A stretch of DNA of 64,000 bases from Aromatoleum petrolei (GTDB taxonomy: Bacteria; Pseudomonadota; Gammaproteobacteria; Burkholderiales; Rhodocyclaceae): the NCBI RefSeq assembly GCF_017894385.1, contig NZ_CP059560.1, forward strand, positions 4,100,501 through 4,164,500, read 5' to 3'. Positions 16,541-25,290 of this stretch are shown piece by piece. The position numbers and the translations under genes were made by a program. Position 1 is the first letter of the stretch, and the number at the start of each line of letters is the position of its first letter. The notes beneath the pieces were generated by a model. It saw only the letters and a list, made by a program, of their open reading frames with translations, did not search any database and was not told where the DNA came from.

Positions 16541-16780
16541 GTGAAGCTTTCACGCCTGTACCAGCCGCGCAATCCCGCGTTCTGGATGATGATCGCGTTG
16601 AACGTCCTGTCGTCGGTGTTCGCATGGATCCTCCGCAGCTATCCGCTGAGTTCGCTGGCACTTGCCGTGCTTGCCGGCGTCGCCCTCGCGAACGCGCTAC
16701 TCGGGATGTGGTTCGCATGGCGGCTGGTCCGCGACGACACCCCTTCCGGGGACGAAAACGCGCGCGGTCGCGGCATGTGA
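16541..16780 (+). CDS. Small two-helix membrane protein
   Basis: A 79-residue protein starting at GTG 16541 with GGGGG-rich sequence upstream. Two hydrophobic segments (about 14-31 and 37-60) make it an inner-membrane protein, with a charged tail (RDDTPSGDENARGRG). It is probably in one operon with the dehydrogenase, 10 bp upstream. No family is recognised and no function is proposed. Confidence 0.6.
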   Translation: MKLSRLYQPRNPAFWMMIALNVLSSVFAWILRSYPLSSLALAVLAGVALANALLGMWFAWRLVRDDTPSGDENARGRGM

Positions 16781-16867
16781 CGCGCATCGTCGCGGCCGGA
16801 ATCGCTATCATGTGCGCCTAGTGCGGTTCTCGCGACCACACCCGACGACACCCCACCGGAGAACCTT

Positions 16868-18271
16868 ATGGCTTCAGCCCATGACAGCGTCAGCATGGCG
16901 GTGTTCTGCGATTTCGAAAACGTCGCCCTCGGCGTGCGCGACGCCAAATACGAAAAATTCGACATCAAGCCGGTGCTCGAACGGCTGCTGCTCAAGGGCA
17001 GCATCGTCGTGAAGAAGGCCTATTGCGACTGGGAACGCTACAAGGGCTTCAAGGCCGTGATGCACGAAGCCAACTTCGAGCTGATCGAGATTCCGCACGT
17101 GCGCCAGTCGGGCAAGAACTCGGCCGACATCCGCCTCGTCGTCGATGCGCTCGACCTGTGCTACACGAAGTCGCACGTCGACACCTTTGTCATCATCAGC
17201 GGCGACTCCGACTTCTCGCCGCTGGTGTCCAAGCTGCGCGAGAACGCCAAGCAGGTCATCGGCGTGGGTGTGAAGCAATCGACCTCGGACCTGCTGATCG
17301 CCAACTGCGACGAGTTCATCTTCTACGACGATTTGGTGCGCGAGAGCCAGCGCGCAGCCAAGCGCGAAACGCGCGAAACCCAGCCCTCGACGAAGCGCTC
17401 GCCCGAAGAGGAAAAACGCCGCAAGGACGAGGTCGAAACGCGCAAGCTCAAGGCCATCAACATCGCCGTCGAAACCTTCGACGCCCTGGTGGCAGAGCGC
17501 GGCGACAGCGGCGTGCGCATCTGGGCATCGATGCTCAAGGAGGCCATCAAGCGCCGCAAGCCCGACTTCAACGAGTCCTACTACGGCTTCCGCGCCTTCG
17601 GCAACCTGCTCGAGGAGGCCCAGACGCGCGGCCTGCTCGAGTTCGGCCGCGACGAGAAATCGGGCGCCTACGTCTATCGCAGCAACCGTGCGGCCGTGAC
17701 CGAAGCGATTGCCGAGGCGCCCGCGGCCGCGGAGCAGGGCGCCGCGGTCGAGGCCATGCCGGCGGCGGGCGAAGCGGTGCATGATGAAGCGGTGTCGGCG
17801 ACGCCGGTGGAACGTCCGGCGGGCGAAGAGCCTTCCGGCCGGCACGAACCCCGCCGCAAGCGGGGCGGACGCAAGTCCGCTGCGAAAAAGGCCGAGGCCT
17901 TGGTGGAAGGGGGCAGGGCGGAGGCGCCGAAGACCGTCGAGGCGGAAGCTCCGGCACCCATACCGGCTCCGCCCGAGCAGGAGCTCGTGGTCGCGCCCGT
18001 AGCCGCTGAACCCGGAGTCGAGCCGGCCGAGCCCGTCAAGGCAGGCGCCCGTCGTTCGCGTCGCGGCAAGGCCCAGGTCGCGAAGGCCGAGACCGCGAAG
18101 CCCGAAGCGGCAATGCCGGAAGCGGCGCAAGCTGTTCCGGCTGCGGTCGACGCGGCGCCCGCGACGGAGCCGGCGAGCGTCGCCGCCGGGGACGAGGGTG
18201 CGGCCAAACCCCCCCGTAAGACTGCAGCGCGCGGCCGTCGACCGCGCAAGACCGAGCCGCAACAGAACTGA
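16868..18271 (+). CDS. NYN (LabA/PIN-like) and LOTUS domain protein
   Basis: The N-terminal NYN domain (about 8-158) has the PIN-like acidic residues of an RNase fold: Asp15 (CDFEN), Asp87 (SADIRL), Asp113 and Asp115 (SGDSDF). A helical OST-HTH/LOTUS RNA-binding region follows at about 190-275 (VRIWASMLKEAIKRRKPDFNESYYGF). The rest to residue 467 is a low-complexity Ala/Glu/Pro tail with basic blocks (RRKRGGRKS, RGRRPRK) likely to bind nucleic acid. The product is probably a cytoplasmic RNase or RNA-binding protein. Targets are unknown. It is monocistronic. Confidence 0.85.
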   Translation: MASAHDSVSMAVFCDFENVALGVRDAKYEKFDIKPVLERLLLKGSIVVKKAYCDWERYKGFKAVMHEANFELIEIPHVRQSGKNSADIRLVVDALDLCYTKSHVDTFVIISGDSDFSPLVSKLRENAKQVIGVGVKQSTSDLLIANCDEFIFYDDLVRESQRAAKRETRETQPSTKRSPEEEKRRKDEVETRKLKAINIAVETFDALVAERGDSGVRIWASMLKEAIKRRKPDFNESYYGFRAFGNLLEEAQTRGLLEFGRDEKSGAYVYRSNRAAVTEAIAEAPAAAEQGAAVEAMPAAGEAVHDEAVSATPVERPAGEEPSGRHEPRRKRGGRKSAAKKAEALVEGGRAEAPKTVEAEAPAPIPAPPEQELVVAPVAAEPGVEPAEPVKAGARRSRRGKAQVAKAETAKPEAAMPEAAQAVPAAVDAAPATEPASVAAGDEGAAKPPRKTAARGRRPRKTEPQQN

Positions 18272-18403
18272 CCCTGCGCCGCCAGCGCGTCCGGCGTACG
18301 GTATTTCCTCACGCGATGGCGCCCGCGGGGCAAATACAATGGCTATCGCCCCGCGGGCGACCGACGGGGTGACCTGCCCATTGCGCAGAGGCTGACCATC
18401 CCG

Positions 18404-20623
18404 ATGACATCCGCTCTCCTGAACCGCCAGATTGCCGCCGCGTTCGGCACCAGCGAGGAGGCCCCCCTCAAGGGCACGCTGGACGCGCTGCAGTCGGCCG
18501 GCCTTTCCGACCTTGCGGCGAACCTCGTCAATCTGCTGGTCGAGATCGAGGAAACCTACGATCGGCATGCCGAGATCGAACGGCGGGCCGAGAAGGCCCG
18601 GCGTCTCGTCGCCTGTCTCGATCTGACCGGCGATGTGTTGTGCGAATGGGATCTCGTCTCGCGCAAGATCAAGCAATCGTCGGCGTGGCAGAGGCGTTTC
18701 GGCATCATCGGCGGCGCGCCGGTGCGCAGCGTAGACGACTGGCTTGAATGGATCCTGCCCGACGATCGTGCGATGGTGGGCGAGCGGCTCAACACCGTGC
18801 TGCAGCGGCGTGCCCCGCTGATGGAGATCGAGCACCGCATGCTGGATCAGGACGACGGGTGGCGCTGGTGGCTGCTGCGTTGCCGCGTCTCAGTGCGGGA
18901 CGGCGAGGGCAGGCCCAAGCGAATTCTCGTCCTGCACCGCGACATCTCCGAACAGAAGCGCTCCGAAGCGGCCCTCGTGCGCGCGAAGGAAGAAGCGGAA
19001 ACGGCCAACCGTGCGCGCGGGGCCTTTCTCGCGAACATGAGTCACGAGATTCGCACGCCGATGAATGCGGTCGTCGGCATGACCGAGCTTGCGCTCGATA
19101 CCCCGCTCGACGACGTGCAGCGCGGCTACCTGGAAACCGTCAAATCGTCCGCAGACGCCCTGCTCACGATCATCGACGACGTCCTGGATCTCTCCAAGAT
19201 CGAAGCTGGCCGTCTCGAACTCGAATCCGTCGTGTTCTCGCTGCGCAATGTCCTGGGTGACATCATGCGCGGGCTGGCGGTTTCGGCCCATCGCAAGGGT
19301 CTGGAGGTGCTGCTCGACGTCGCACCCGACGTTCCCGATCGACTTTACGGCGATCCCACGCGTCTGCGCCAGGTTCTCTCCAATCTCGTCGGCAACGCGA
19401 TCAAGTTTACCGAACGGGGTGAAGTCGCCGTGGAGGTCAGCAAGCTGCGGCACAACGGCATGTCCCTGTACCTGCAGTTCGTCGTCCGCGACACCGGCAT
19501 CGGCATCGCCCCGGAGCTTCACGAGCAAATCTTCGATGCCTTCATGCAGGGCGACCCGTCTACGGCACGGCGCTTCGGCGGCACGGGTCTCGGACTCGCG
19601 ATCACGAACCGGCTGGTCAAGCTGATGGACGGCCAGATCCGGCTAGAGAGCGAGCCCGGCGGAGGCAGCACCTTCTACTTCACGTCCCGCGTGGCGGCCG
19701 ATCCGAATGCGGCCGCGCCCTCGTTCGAACAGCCAGCATGGCTGAAAGGCCGTACGGCACTCGTGATCGACGATTGTCCGCACGCCCTCGCGATCATCGC
19801 GCGCATGCTGCAGCGGCTCGGTTTGGACGTCGATACGACCGATGATGCGGACCGCGTCCCGATGCTCGTCGCCGAGCGCGCCAGTGCGGGCCGGCCCTAC
19901 GACATCCTTATTGCCGATGGCGGCATGCCATCGCCAGGCGGGCTCGCGCTCGTGCAGACGTTCGACAACGTGCTGTTGTTGCTGGCAAATCACGCCCAGA
20001 GACGGGAACTCGCGCGCAGCGCTGCGGTTCCGTCGCGCCCCCATCTCGTCAAGCCCGTGTTCGAGGACAACCTGTTCGACGCACTGCGCGCCGCATTCGA
20101 TGTCGCGGACCTGCGACGGCTGGAACTGGCGCGCTTCGAGGCCGACGAAGCGGCCGCGCTCGGGCTCGATGTCGCCGAGCCGCTCAACGTCCTGTTGGTC
20201 GAAGACACGCCCGTCAATCAGGCACTTGCCGTGCAGTTGCTGACCAAGGCCGGGCACCGCGTCACCGTTGCGAACAATGGTGTCGAGGCGCTTGACTGGT
20301 TCGAGCAGCAGCCGTTCGACCTCATCCTGATGGACCTGCAGATGCCTCTCATCGATGGCATGGAAGCCACCGCGAAGATCCGCGCTCGCGAAGCCAGCCG
20401 GAGCTGGGCCGTTGGCGAGGGGCCGCGGCAATGTTACATCGCCGCAATGACTGCTCACGCGATGCAGGGGGACCGCGAGCGCTGCCTTGCTGCTGGAATG
20501 GATGACTACATCTCCAAACCCATCCGTCGCCAGGCGCTGAGTGAGTTGCTCAATCGCGCGATCGAGCATCGCAGCGCGCCCAAGGGTGATCTGAGCGTCC
20601 TGCTGCAGAGTTGGACGAACTGA
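18404..20623 (+). CDS. Hybrid sensor histidine kinase
   Basis: A 739-residue cytoplasmic hybrid kinase. An N-terminal coiled part (35-70) leads to a PAS domain (about 70-185), then a HisKA domain with His214 in the H-box (NMSHEIRTPMN). The ATPase domain covers about 310-425 (GDPTRLRQVLSNLVGNAIKF; GTGLGLAI). A first, partly degenerate receiver spans about 445-570, keeping Asp in ADGGMP and Lys in VKP but lacking the usual Thr/Ser. A canonical receiver follows at about 598-730 (LLVEDTPVN, LMDLQMP, SKPI). Output probably passes to the Hpt and response regulator encoded convergently next to it. Confidence 0.9.
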   Translation: MTSALLNRQIAAAFGTSEEAPLKGTLDALQSAGLSDLAANLVNLLVEIEETYDRHAEIERRAEKARRLVACLDLTGDVLCEWDLVSRKIKQSSAWQRRFGIIGGAPVRSVDDWLEWILPDDRAMVGERLNTVLQRRAPLMEIEHRMLDQDDGWRWWLLRCRVSVRDGEGRPKRILVLHRDISEQKRSEAALVRAKEEAETANRARGAFLANMSHEIRTPMNAVVGMTELALDTPLDDVQRGYLETVKSSADALLTIIDDVLDLSKIEAGRLELESVVFSLRNVLGDIMRGLAVSAHRKGLEVLLDVAPDVPDRLYGDPTRLRQVLSNLVGNAIKFTERGEVAVEVSKLRHNGMSLYLQFVVRDTGIGIAPELHEQIFDAFMQGDPSTARRFGGTGLGLAITNRLVKLMDGQIRLESEPGGGSTFYFTSRVAADPNAAAPSFEQPAWLKGRTALVIDDCPHALAIIARMLQRLGLDVDTTDDADRVPMLVAERASAGRPYDILIADGGMPSPGGLALVQTFDNVLLLLANHAQRRELARSAAVPSRPHLVKPVFEDNLFDALRAAFDVADLRRLELARFEADEAAALGLDVAEPLNVLLVEDTPVNQALAVQLLTKAGHRVTVANNGVEALDWFEQQPFDLILMDLQMPLIDGMEATAKIRAREASRSWAVGEGPRQCYIAAMTAHAMQGDRERCLAAGMDDYISKPIRRQALSELLNRAIEHRSAPKGDLSVLLQSWTN

Positions 20624-20629
20624 GGGGCG

Positions 20630-20968
20630 CTACAAGGCCCGCAATTCTGCACTCAGCCGCGCGAGGAGCCGTTCGACCTCGCCCAGCAAGCCGGCTGCCG
20701 ACTCGAAGTCATGCGTGCGCGACGCTTCCTCCAGTGCCCCCACCGCACGAATCAGTTCTGCAGCACCGAAGTTCTGCGCCGACCCCTTGAGACTGTGGCC
20801 CGCCCGGACCACCATCGACAGGTTGCGGTCTGTGAGTGCGCTGCGAAGTTCGGCAAGCAGACGCGGTGCATCCGCGACGAAGGTCGCGGAGACGAGCCGC
20901 AGAATCTCGACATCGTTATCGAGGTTGTCGAGGGTCGAGCGAAGATCGAACAACTGCTCACTGTTCAT
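20630..20968 (-). CDS. Hpt domain phosphotransfer protein
   Basis: A 112-residue single-domain Hpt protein. The phosphorylated histidine is His58 in AGHSLKGSAQNFGA, the standard Hpt motif. I chose the ATG at 20968, which overlaps the end of the HD-GYP regulator gene by 11 bp and is coupled to it. Only 6 bp separate its stop from that of the convergent hybrid kinase. It probably carries phosphate between that kinase's receiver and the HD-GYP response regulator. The domain call is secure and the partners are inferred from position. Confidence 0.88.
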   Translation of the reverse strand: MNSEQLFDLRSTLDNLDNDVEILRLVSATFVADAPRLLAELRSALTDRNLSMVVRAGHSLKGSAQNFGAAELIRAVGALEEASRTHDFESAAGLLGEVERLLARLSAELRAL

Positions 20969-22031
20969 CGTACGGCTCCGGGGCCGCGGCGGTTTCCTCT
21001 TCATCGACGAAGCGGTCGCGGATCTTCAGTACCTCATCCCAGACAGAGAGGAAGGCGTCCACGCAGGCCGGATCGAAGTGGGCGCCCCGGTTTTCGCGCA
21101 GGTAGTCGCTTGCCTCGTCGAGCGACCAGGCGCGCTTGTACGGGCGCGCCGACGTGAGCGCGTCGAAAACGTCGGCCACCGCGACGATCCTGCCCTCGAT
21201 CGGGATTGCGTCTGTGGCGATGCCTTGGGGGTAGCCTGAGCCGTCGAACTTCTCGTGGTGATGCAGTGCGATCGATGCAGCCAGCTGAATCGCGTGCGAG
21301 CTGCTTTCACGCAGGATCTCGTACCCGATCTGGGTGTGCTGCTTCATGATCTCGAATTCTTCAGGGCTATGTCGACCGGGTTTCAGCAGAATATGGTCGG
21401 GAGTTCCGAGTTTGCCGACGTCATGCATCGGTGCCGCATGCAGGAGCATCTCAGCGAAGTCGGGTGGAAGGCCCATCTGTACCGCAATGAGCTGAGCGTA
21501 ATGGGCCATGCGCAGGATGTGCGTGCCGGTCTCCGGATCGCGGCACTCCGCCGCGCGCGCCAGCCGCACGATGGTCTCGCGCTCCCTGTCGTGGATCTCC
21601 GCGACGGCGCGCCGCACTTCTTCGGCCAGCCACGTGGCGCGGTCGGCCAAGGCCCTCTGGCTGCGCCGCAGCGAGAGCATGTTCCTGACACGCGCGAGAA
21701 ACTCGATGCGGTCGACGGGTTTGTTCAGGAAATCCACGCCGCCCTGATCCAGCGCCGCATACCGGACGCTCTTCTCATGGTCGGCAGTCACCATCAGGAT
21801 CGGCAGACTGTCGTGCCGGGGTTCTCGCCTAACGTGACGGATGAACTCCAGGCCGTCGAGCTTCGGCATCATGTAATCGACGATGACCAGGTCGGGGTCA
21901 TTCTCGAGGCACCAGTCGAGGCCCGAGCCCGAATCGGCGAAGGGGATGGGCTGGCAGCCGTCCAGTCGCTGGACGAGCATACGCATCAACGCGAGGTTGG
22001 TCGGCGTGTCGTCCACTATGACGACGTTCAT
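20958..22031 (-). CDS. HD-GYP response regulator (cyclic-di-GMP phosphodiesterase)
   Basis: A 357-residue protein with an N-terminal receiver (VDD at 6-8, phosphorylated Asp52 in VDYMMP, Lys104 in NKP), a coiled linker (120-150) and an HD-GYP domain. The metal-binding HD is at 203-204 (PMHDVGKLG) and the GYP at 266-268 in HHHEKFDGSGYP. HD-GYP enzymes hydrolyse cyclic-di-GMP. I use the ATG at 22031, which begins the receiver directly. The gene overlaps the Hpt gene by 11 bp. Confidence 0.9.
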   Translation of the reverse strand: MNVVIVDDTPTNLALMRMLVQRLDGCQPIPFADSGSGLDWCLENDPDLVIVDYMMPKLDGLEFIRHVRREPRHDSLPILMVTADHEKSVRYAALDQGGVDFLNKPVDRIEFLARVRNMLSLRRSQRALADRATWLAEEVRRAVAEIHDRERETIVRLARAAECRDPETGTHILRMAHYAQLIAVQMGLPPDFAEMLLHAAPMHDVGKLGTPDHILLKPGRHSPEEFEIMKQHTQIGYEILRESSSHAIQLAASIALHHHEKFDGSGYPQGIATDAIPIEGRIVAVADVFDALTSARPYKRAWSLDEASDYLRENRGAHFDPACVDAFLSVWDEVLKIRDRFVDEEETAAAPEPYDEQ

Positions 22032-22178
22032 GATGGGATCCTGGGTGGAGTGGCGTTGCAACAAGTTACAAACTACCGTTAACCGGTCACTGCCGCCGTG
22101 CAGCGCCTCACGCACGATGGCGGAATGGAAGATTCCGGATGAATAGCGTGGGTGAGTCGCGCCCCTCCGGTGGCCGCC

Positions 22179-22832
22179 TCAGCCTAACGTCGCATTCGCC
22201 AGTTTTGCGCCGAATCCGATGAACAGCCCGCCGACTCCCCCGGTTGCCGCCGCCGACAAGCGGCGGCGCCGGCGCAACTGCGCCGCGAGGTGCGCGCCGC
22301 CGAAGATCAGCGCCGACAGGTAGATCGCGCTGCACACCTGCACGATCGTGCCGAGGATCGCGAACGACAGTGCGGGGTAGGCATAGCCGGGATCGACGAA
22401 CTGGATGAAGAAGGACACGAAGAACAGGATCGCCTTCGGGTTCATCAGGCTGATGACCAGCGCCGTGCGGAAGGGGCGCGTTGCCTCGGTGGCTGCCTGT
22501 TCGGGCGCCGCCGTGCCGGCCGTCCTGTCGCGCCAGTCGGCGATGGCCGAACGCAGCAGCGAGAGTCCGATCCATGCCAGATAGGCAGCCCCCGCGTACT
22601 TGACCACCATGAAAAGGGCGGGGGTCGTCTGCAGCAGGGATGCGACGCCCGTGGCCGAAAGCACCATCAGCACGGTGTCGCCGAGGAAGATGCCGCACGC
22701 GCCGCGATAACCCGCCGCGACGCCGAGGCGCGAGGCGACCGCCGTCACGTAAAGCGAGTTCGGTCCCGGCAGCAGGACGATGAAGATCGTGCCGAGAATG
22801 AAAGTCGTCAGGTCGGTTACGCCATAGAACAT
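22179..22832 (-). CDS. leuE: LysE/RhtB family exporter, LeuE-like
   Basis: A 217-residue amino-acid exporter with about six membrane helices. It begins like LeuE (FILGTIFIVLLPGPNSLYV; the PGPN motif is typical of LysE/RhtB proteins), and has the conserved NPKAILFFVSFFIQF segment near 130-145. Leucine or related neutral amino acids are the likely substrates. The neighbours are unrelated in function. LeuE is the closest match I recognise; another RhtB subfamily is possible. Confidence 0.8.
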   Translation of the reverse strand: MFYGVTDLTTFILGTIFIVLLPGPNSLYVTAVASRLGVAAGYRGACGIFLGDTVLMVLSATGVASLLQTTPALFMVVKYAGAAYLAWIGLSLLRSAIADWRDRTAGTAAPEQAATEATRPFRTALVISLMNPKAILFFVSFFIQFVDPGYAYPALSFAILGTIVQVCSAIYLSALIFGGAHLAAQLRRRRRLSAAATGGVGGLFIGFGAKLANATLG

Positions 22833-22886
22833 GATCCGGGCCTCCGCCGTTTAATTTTTAATCATAACGCCTTCGCTCGGCCGTGT

Positions 22887-23201
22887 TCACCGGCTCGCGC
22901 GACAGTTCTCGTACAGTCCGGCTCCCTGTATGTCCACGCGCGCCGTATCGCCGCTGCGCCACAGTGTCAGGGCCCCGCAGGCGTAACGTTCACCGCTGGC
23001 ATCGGCCGCCTCTCTCATCAGTGCGAAGTGCATCCGCTCGATGTCGATGCTCGCATCGCCCCATGGATGGTAGGTCACCGAAAAGTGCTTGCCCGCATCG
23101 CACGCGTAGGCGACCGGACGCGCTGCGGGCGGGGTCTGGGCGCAACCTGCAAGCAGTGCAGCGACAAGGAGGGCGGGGAGAGCAATTGTGCGGGTGGTCA
23201 T
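22887..23201 (-). CDS. MliC-type lysozyme-inhibitor lipoprotein
   Basis: A 104-residue lipoprotein. The signal peptide ends in a lipobox LLAGC with lipidated Cys20. The mature part has the MliC/PliC pattern: two distant cysteines (YACDAG near 34 and YENC near the end), an ASGERY block and LWRSGDTA. MliC proteins sit in the outer membrane facing the periplasm and inhibit C-type lysozyme. The residue after Cys20 is Ala, which favours sorting to the outer membrane. The sequence is short, so the family call is by pattern. Confidence 0.7.
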   Translation of the reverse strand: MTTRTIALPALLVAALLAGCAQTPPAARPVAYACDAGKHFSVTYHPWGDASIDIERMHFALMREAADASGERYACGALTLWRSGDTARVDIQGAGLYENCRASR

Positions 23202-23292
23202 GGGCGCTTCCTGCGGGAGGCAAGCCGGTGGCGTGGAGGATGGGAAGAGGAGGCTTCGTGTCGCGGTCGTTCGTCCCGTTGCGGCGCGCGCT

Positions 23293-23742
23293 TCAGGTCG
23301 CCGGCGCGACGCGCATCGGTATGGTGACCGGCCCGTCATTGACGAGGTGTACCTGCATTTCCGCGGCGAATTCTCCGGTTCCGACCTGCGTGTGGGCCTT
23401 GCGCGCCTCGGTGACGAAATGCTCGTACAGGCTGCGGCCTTCGTCCGGCGCCGCCGCGTTCGTGAAGCTCGGCCGGTTTCCGCCCGTCGTGTCGGCCGCA
23501 AGGGTGAATTGACTGACGATCAGCAGCCCGCCCTGCACGTCCTGCACGGAACGGTTCATCTTGCCGGCGTCGTCGGAAAAAATCCGCAGCTTGAGGATCT
23601 TGCCCAGCAGCTTGTCGGCCTCGGCGCGACGATCGCCGCGCTCGGCGCACACCAGCACCAGCAGACCCCGGCCGATCGCGCCGGTGATTCTGCCGTCCAC
23701 CTCCACGTGCGCGTCCGCGACGCGCTGCACCACTGCCAACAT
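23293..23742 (-). CDS. dtd: D-aminoacyl-tRNA deacylase
   Basis: A 149-residue Dtd that removes D-amino acids wrongly loaded on tRNA. Family motifs are complete: SQFTLAAD, the GNRPSFT block and NDGPVTI with the conserved Gly-Pro motif. It acts in the cytoplasm as a homodimer. I start at the second methionine (MLAVVQRV, 23742), which matches the usual N-terminus. Confidence 0.93.
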   Translation of the reverse strand: MLAVVQRVADAHVEVDGRITGAIGRGLLVLVCAERGDRRAEADKLLGKILKLRIFSDDAGKMNRSVQDVQGGLLIVSQFTLAADTTGGNRPSFTNAAAPDEGRSLYEHFVTEARKAHTQVGTGEFAAEMQVHLVNDGPVTIPMRVAPAT

Positions 23743-23800
23743 CAGTTTCGCTCCCTCGTTCGCGGCCTGCAGCACAACCTTAGCCGCACGTTCCGTGCGC

Positions 23801-24241
23801 TCACAGTTCGTGGCTGCGAGCCCAATGCGCGATGGCCCCTGCGTTCATTGCGCCCGACTGCCGCGCCACCTCCTGTCCGTTGCGGAACAGGATCATCGTC
23901 GGGATGCTGCGGATGCCGAAGCGTGCTGCAAGCGCCTGCTCCTCTTCGGTATTCACCTTCGCAAGGCGCATCTGCGGTTCGAGCATGCGTGCAGCTTCCT
24001 CGAAGGCCGGAGCCATCATGCGGCAGGGGCCGCACCATGGCGCCCAGAAATCCACCAGCACCGGCAGGTCGCTGCGCTCGACGTGGAGCGCGAAATTCGT
24101 CGCGTCCAGCGTCAGCGGCTTGCGTGCGAACAGCGGCGCATGACACTTGCCGCAGTTCGGCTCCTCGTTCATGCGTGCCGTCGGCACCCGGTTGAGTGCA
24201 TCGCAGTGGGGACAGGGCAGGGTCAAGGTATCGGGGGACAT
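23801..24241 (-). CDS. trxC: Thioredoxin 2
   Basis: Zinc-containing thioredoxin of 146 residues. The N-terminal zinc site is C10-x2-C13 and C30-x2-C33, and the redox motif WCGPC has Cys70 and Cys73. Two ATG codons are adjacent (24244 and 24241). GGAG lies 6 nt before the second and only 3 nt before the first, so I choose 24241. Cytoplasmic oxidative-stress reductant. It follows the DUF3365 gene on the same strand. Confidence 0.93.
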   Translation of the reverse strand: MSPDTLTLPCPHCDALNRVPTARMNEEPNCGKCHAPLFARKPLTLDATNFALHVERSDLPVLVDFWAPWCGPCRMMAPAFEEAARMLEPQMRLAKVNTEEEQALAARFGIRSIPTMILFRNGQEVARQSGAMNAGAIAHWARSHEL

Positions 24242-24288
24242 CATCGACTCCGTCGCCGGCGGGTGCCCGCCAGCGTGTTCACGTGCAC

Positions 24289-24864
24289 TTACAGCGGTTT
24301 TATCGCGACGATGGCGCCGCGGATCTGGCCTTCGCGGTAGCCCGTCGCTCGATCCTGCGGGTAATGCTCGGCCAGGCGCGCCTTCACCGCCGGCGTCAGC
24401 TTGTCCTCGGCACCGTGACAGTTCAGGCATAGCGGCTGCGTCGGCAGGGCCTTGGCGTAGCGGAATGCGCGCGTGCCGTCGGCCTGTTCGACCAGCTCAC
24501 CCTTTTCCAGTTTCGCCGGGTTCTCGCCCATCGCGGCGCGGCGGTCGAATTCTTCCAGCGTCCTGCGCTCCCATGCGTCAGGCGTCGCGCGTTGAGGATT
24601 GCGTGCCTTCAGTGTGACGCGCTTCAACTGCCAGCCGGTGCTCGCGACGATCTCCTTGGCCATCTTCGGCGCCATGTCGCGGCATACGGGAATCGCACCT
24701 TCCGGGCCGCTCCTGGCGATCTCCTCGTTGAGCGCCGTCACGAGCCGCGGCGGCAGGCTCGTCGCAGCGGCCCGCGCCTCGGTCATCAGGGCCAGTTCCT
24801 CCGCCAGGGCGGGTAAGGCTGCGCCCGCAATTGCCGCTGCCACAGCCAGGCGTACTATCGTCAT
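24289..24864 (-). CDS. Periplasmic DUF3365 heme protein
   Basis: A 191-residue exported protein with a signal peptide cut near AAA21-EE. The DUF3365 (Tll0287-like) fold is seen in ALNEEIARSGPEGAIPVC and ITLKARNP-like RVTLKARNPQRATPDAWE. One c-type heme site, CLNCH, is at 146-150. Such proteins are thought to be redox or PAS-like heme sensors; the exact role is not known. The ATG at 24864 is preceded by an AT-rich region that may contain its promoter. Confidence 0.8.
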   Translation of the reverse strand: MTIVRLAVAAAIAGAALPALAEELALMTEARAAATSLPPRLVTALNEEIARSGPEGAIPVCRDMAPKMAKEIVASTGWQLKRVTLKARNPQRATPDAWERRTLEEFDRRAAMGENPAKLEKGELVEQADGTRAFRYAKALPTQPLCLNCHGAEDKLTPAVKARLAEHYPQDRATGYREGQIRGAIVAIKPL

Positions 24865-24962
24865 CGCAATCTCCCTATTTAAATAAAAGCAAACGCTTAT
24901 ATTACTGCGAATGGCAGTAGTAAGGTGGCTTGGGACCAGGGGTTCCCGGACCGCTGCAGCGA

Positions 24963-25163
24963 TTATTCGATGCGTTCGGCCAGCGCCCACAGCAGCAGGA
25001 AGCTGCCGGCGGCGAGCGCGCCGATCCCGGCCAGGAGCAGGGTGCCGACCTGGTATCCGCCAATCCAGAAACTGCCGGACAAGCGCGCGAGGCCTGCGAT
25101 CAGGCACAGGGCGAGCCCGCCGAGGCCCGACAGCCTGCCGGCGAGTAACAACAGTCGATGCAT
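24963..25163 (-). CDS. Small two-helix membrane protein
   Basis: A 66-residue protein read from the ATG at 25163. Two hydrophobic helices (about 3-24 and 33-58) with a short basic N-terminus and an acidic end (ALAERIE). No family is recognised. It lies 98 bp upstream of the DUF3365 gene on the same strand and may be co-transcribed with it. Confidence 0.5.
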   Translation of the reverse strand: MHRLLLLAGRLSGLGGLALCLIAGLARLSGSFWIGGYQVGTLLLAGIGALAAGSFLLLWALAERIE

Positions 25164-25290
25164 GGCGCCTCCTCCCGTCGTGTGCGACACCGTGCAGGCA
25201 TCGCATCCTCGATGTCAGGCGATTAGACGCCGGTATCCTGCGTCGCACAAGCGCCTTCCGGAGGTCGGCCCGGCCGGAGCGGCCGTTCGA

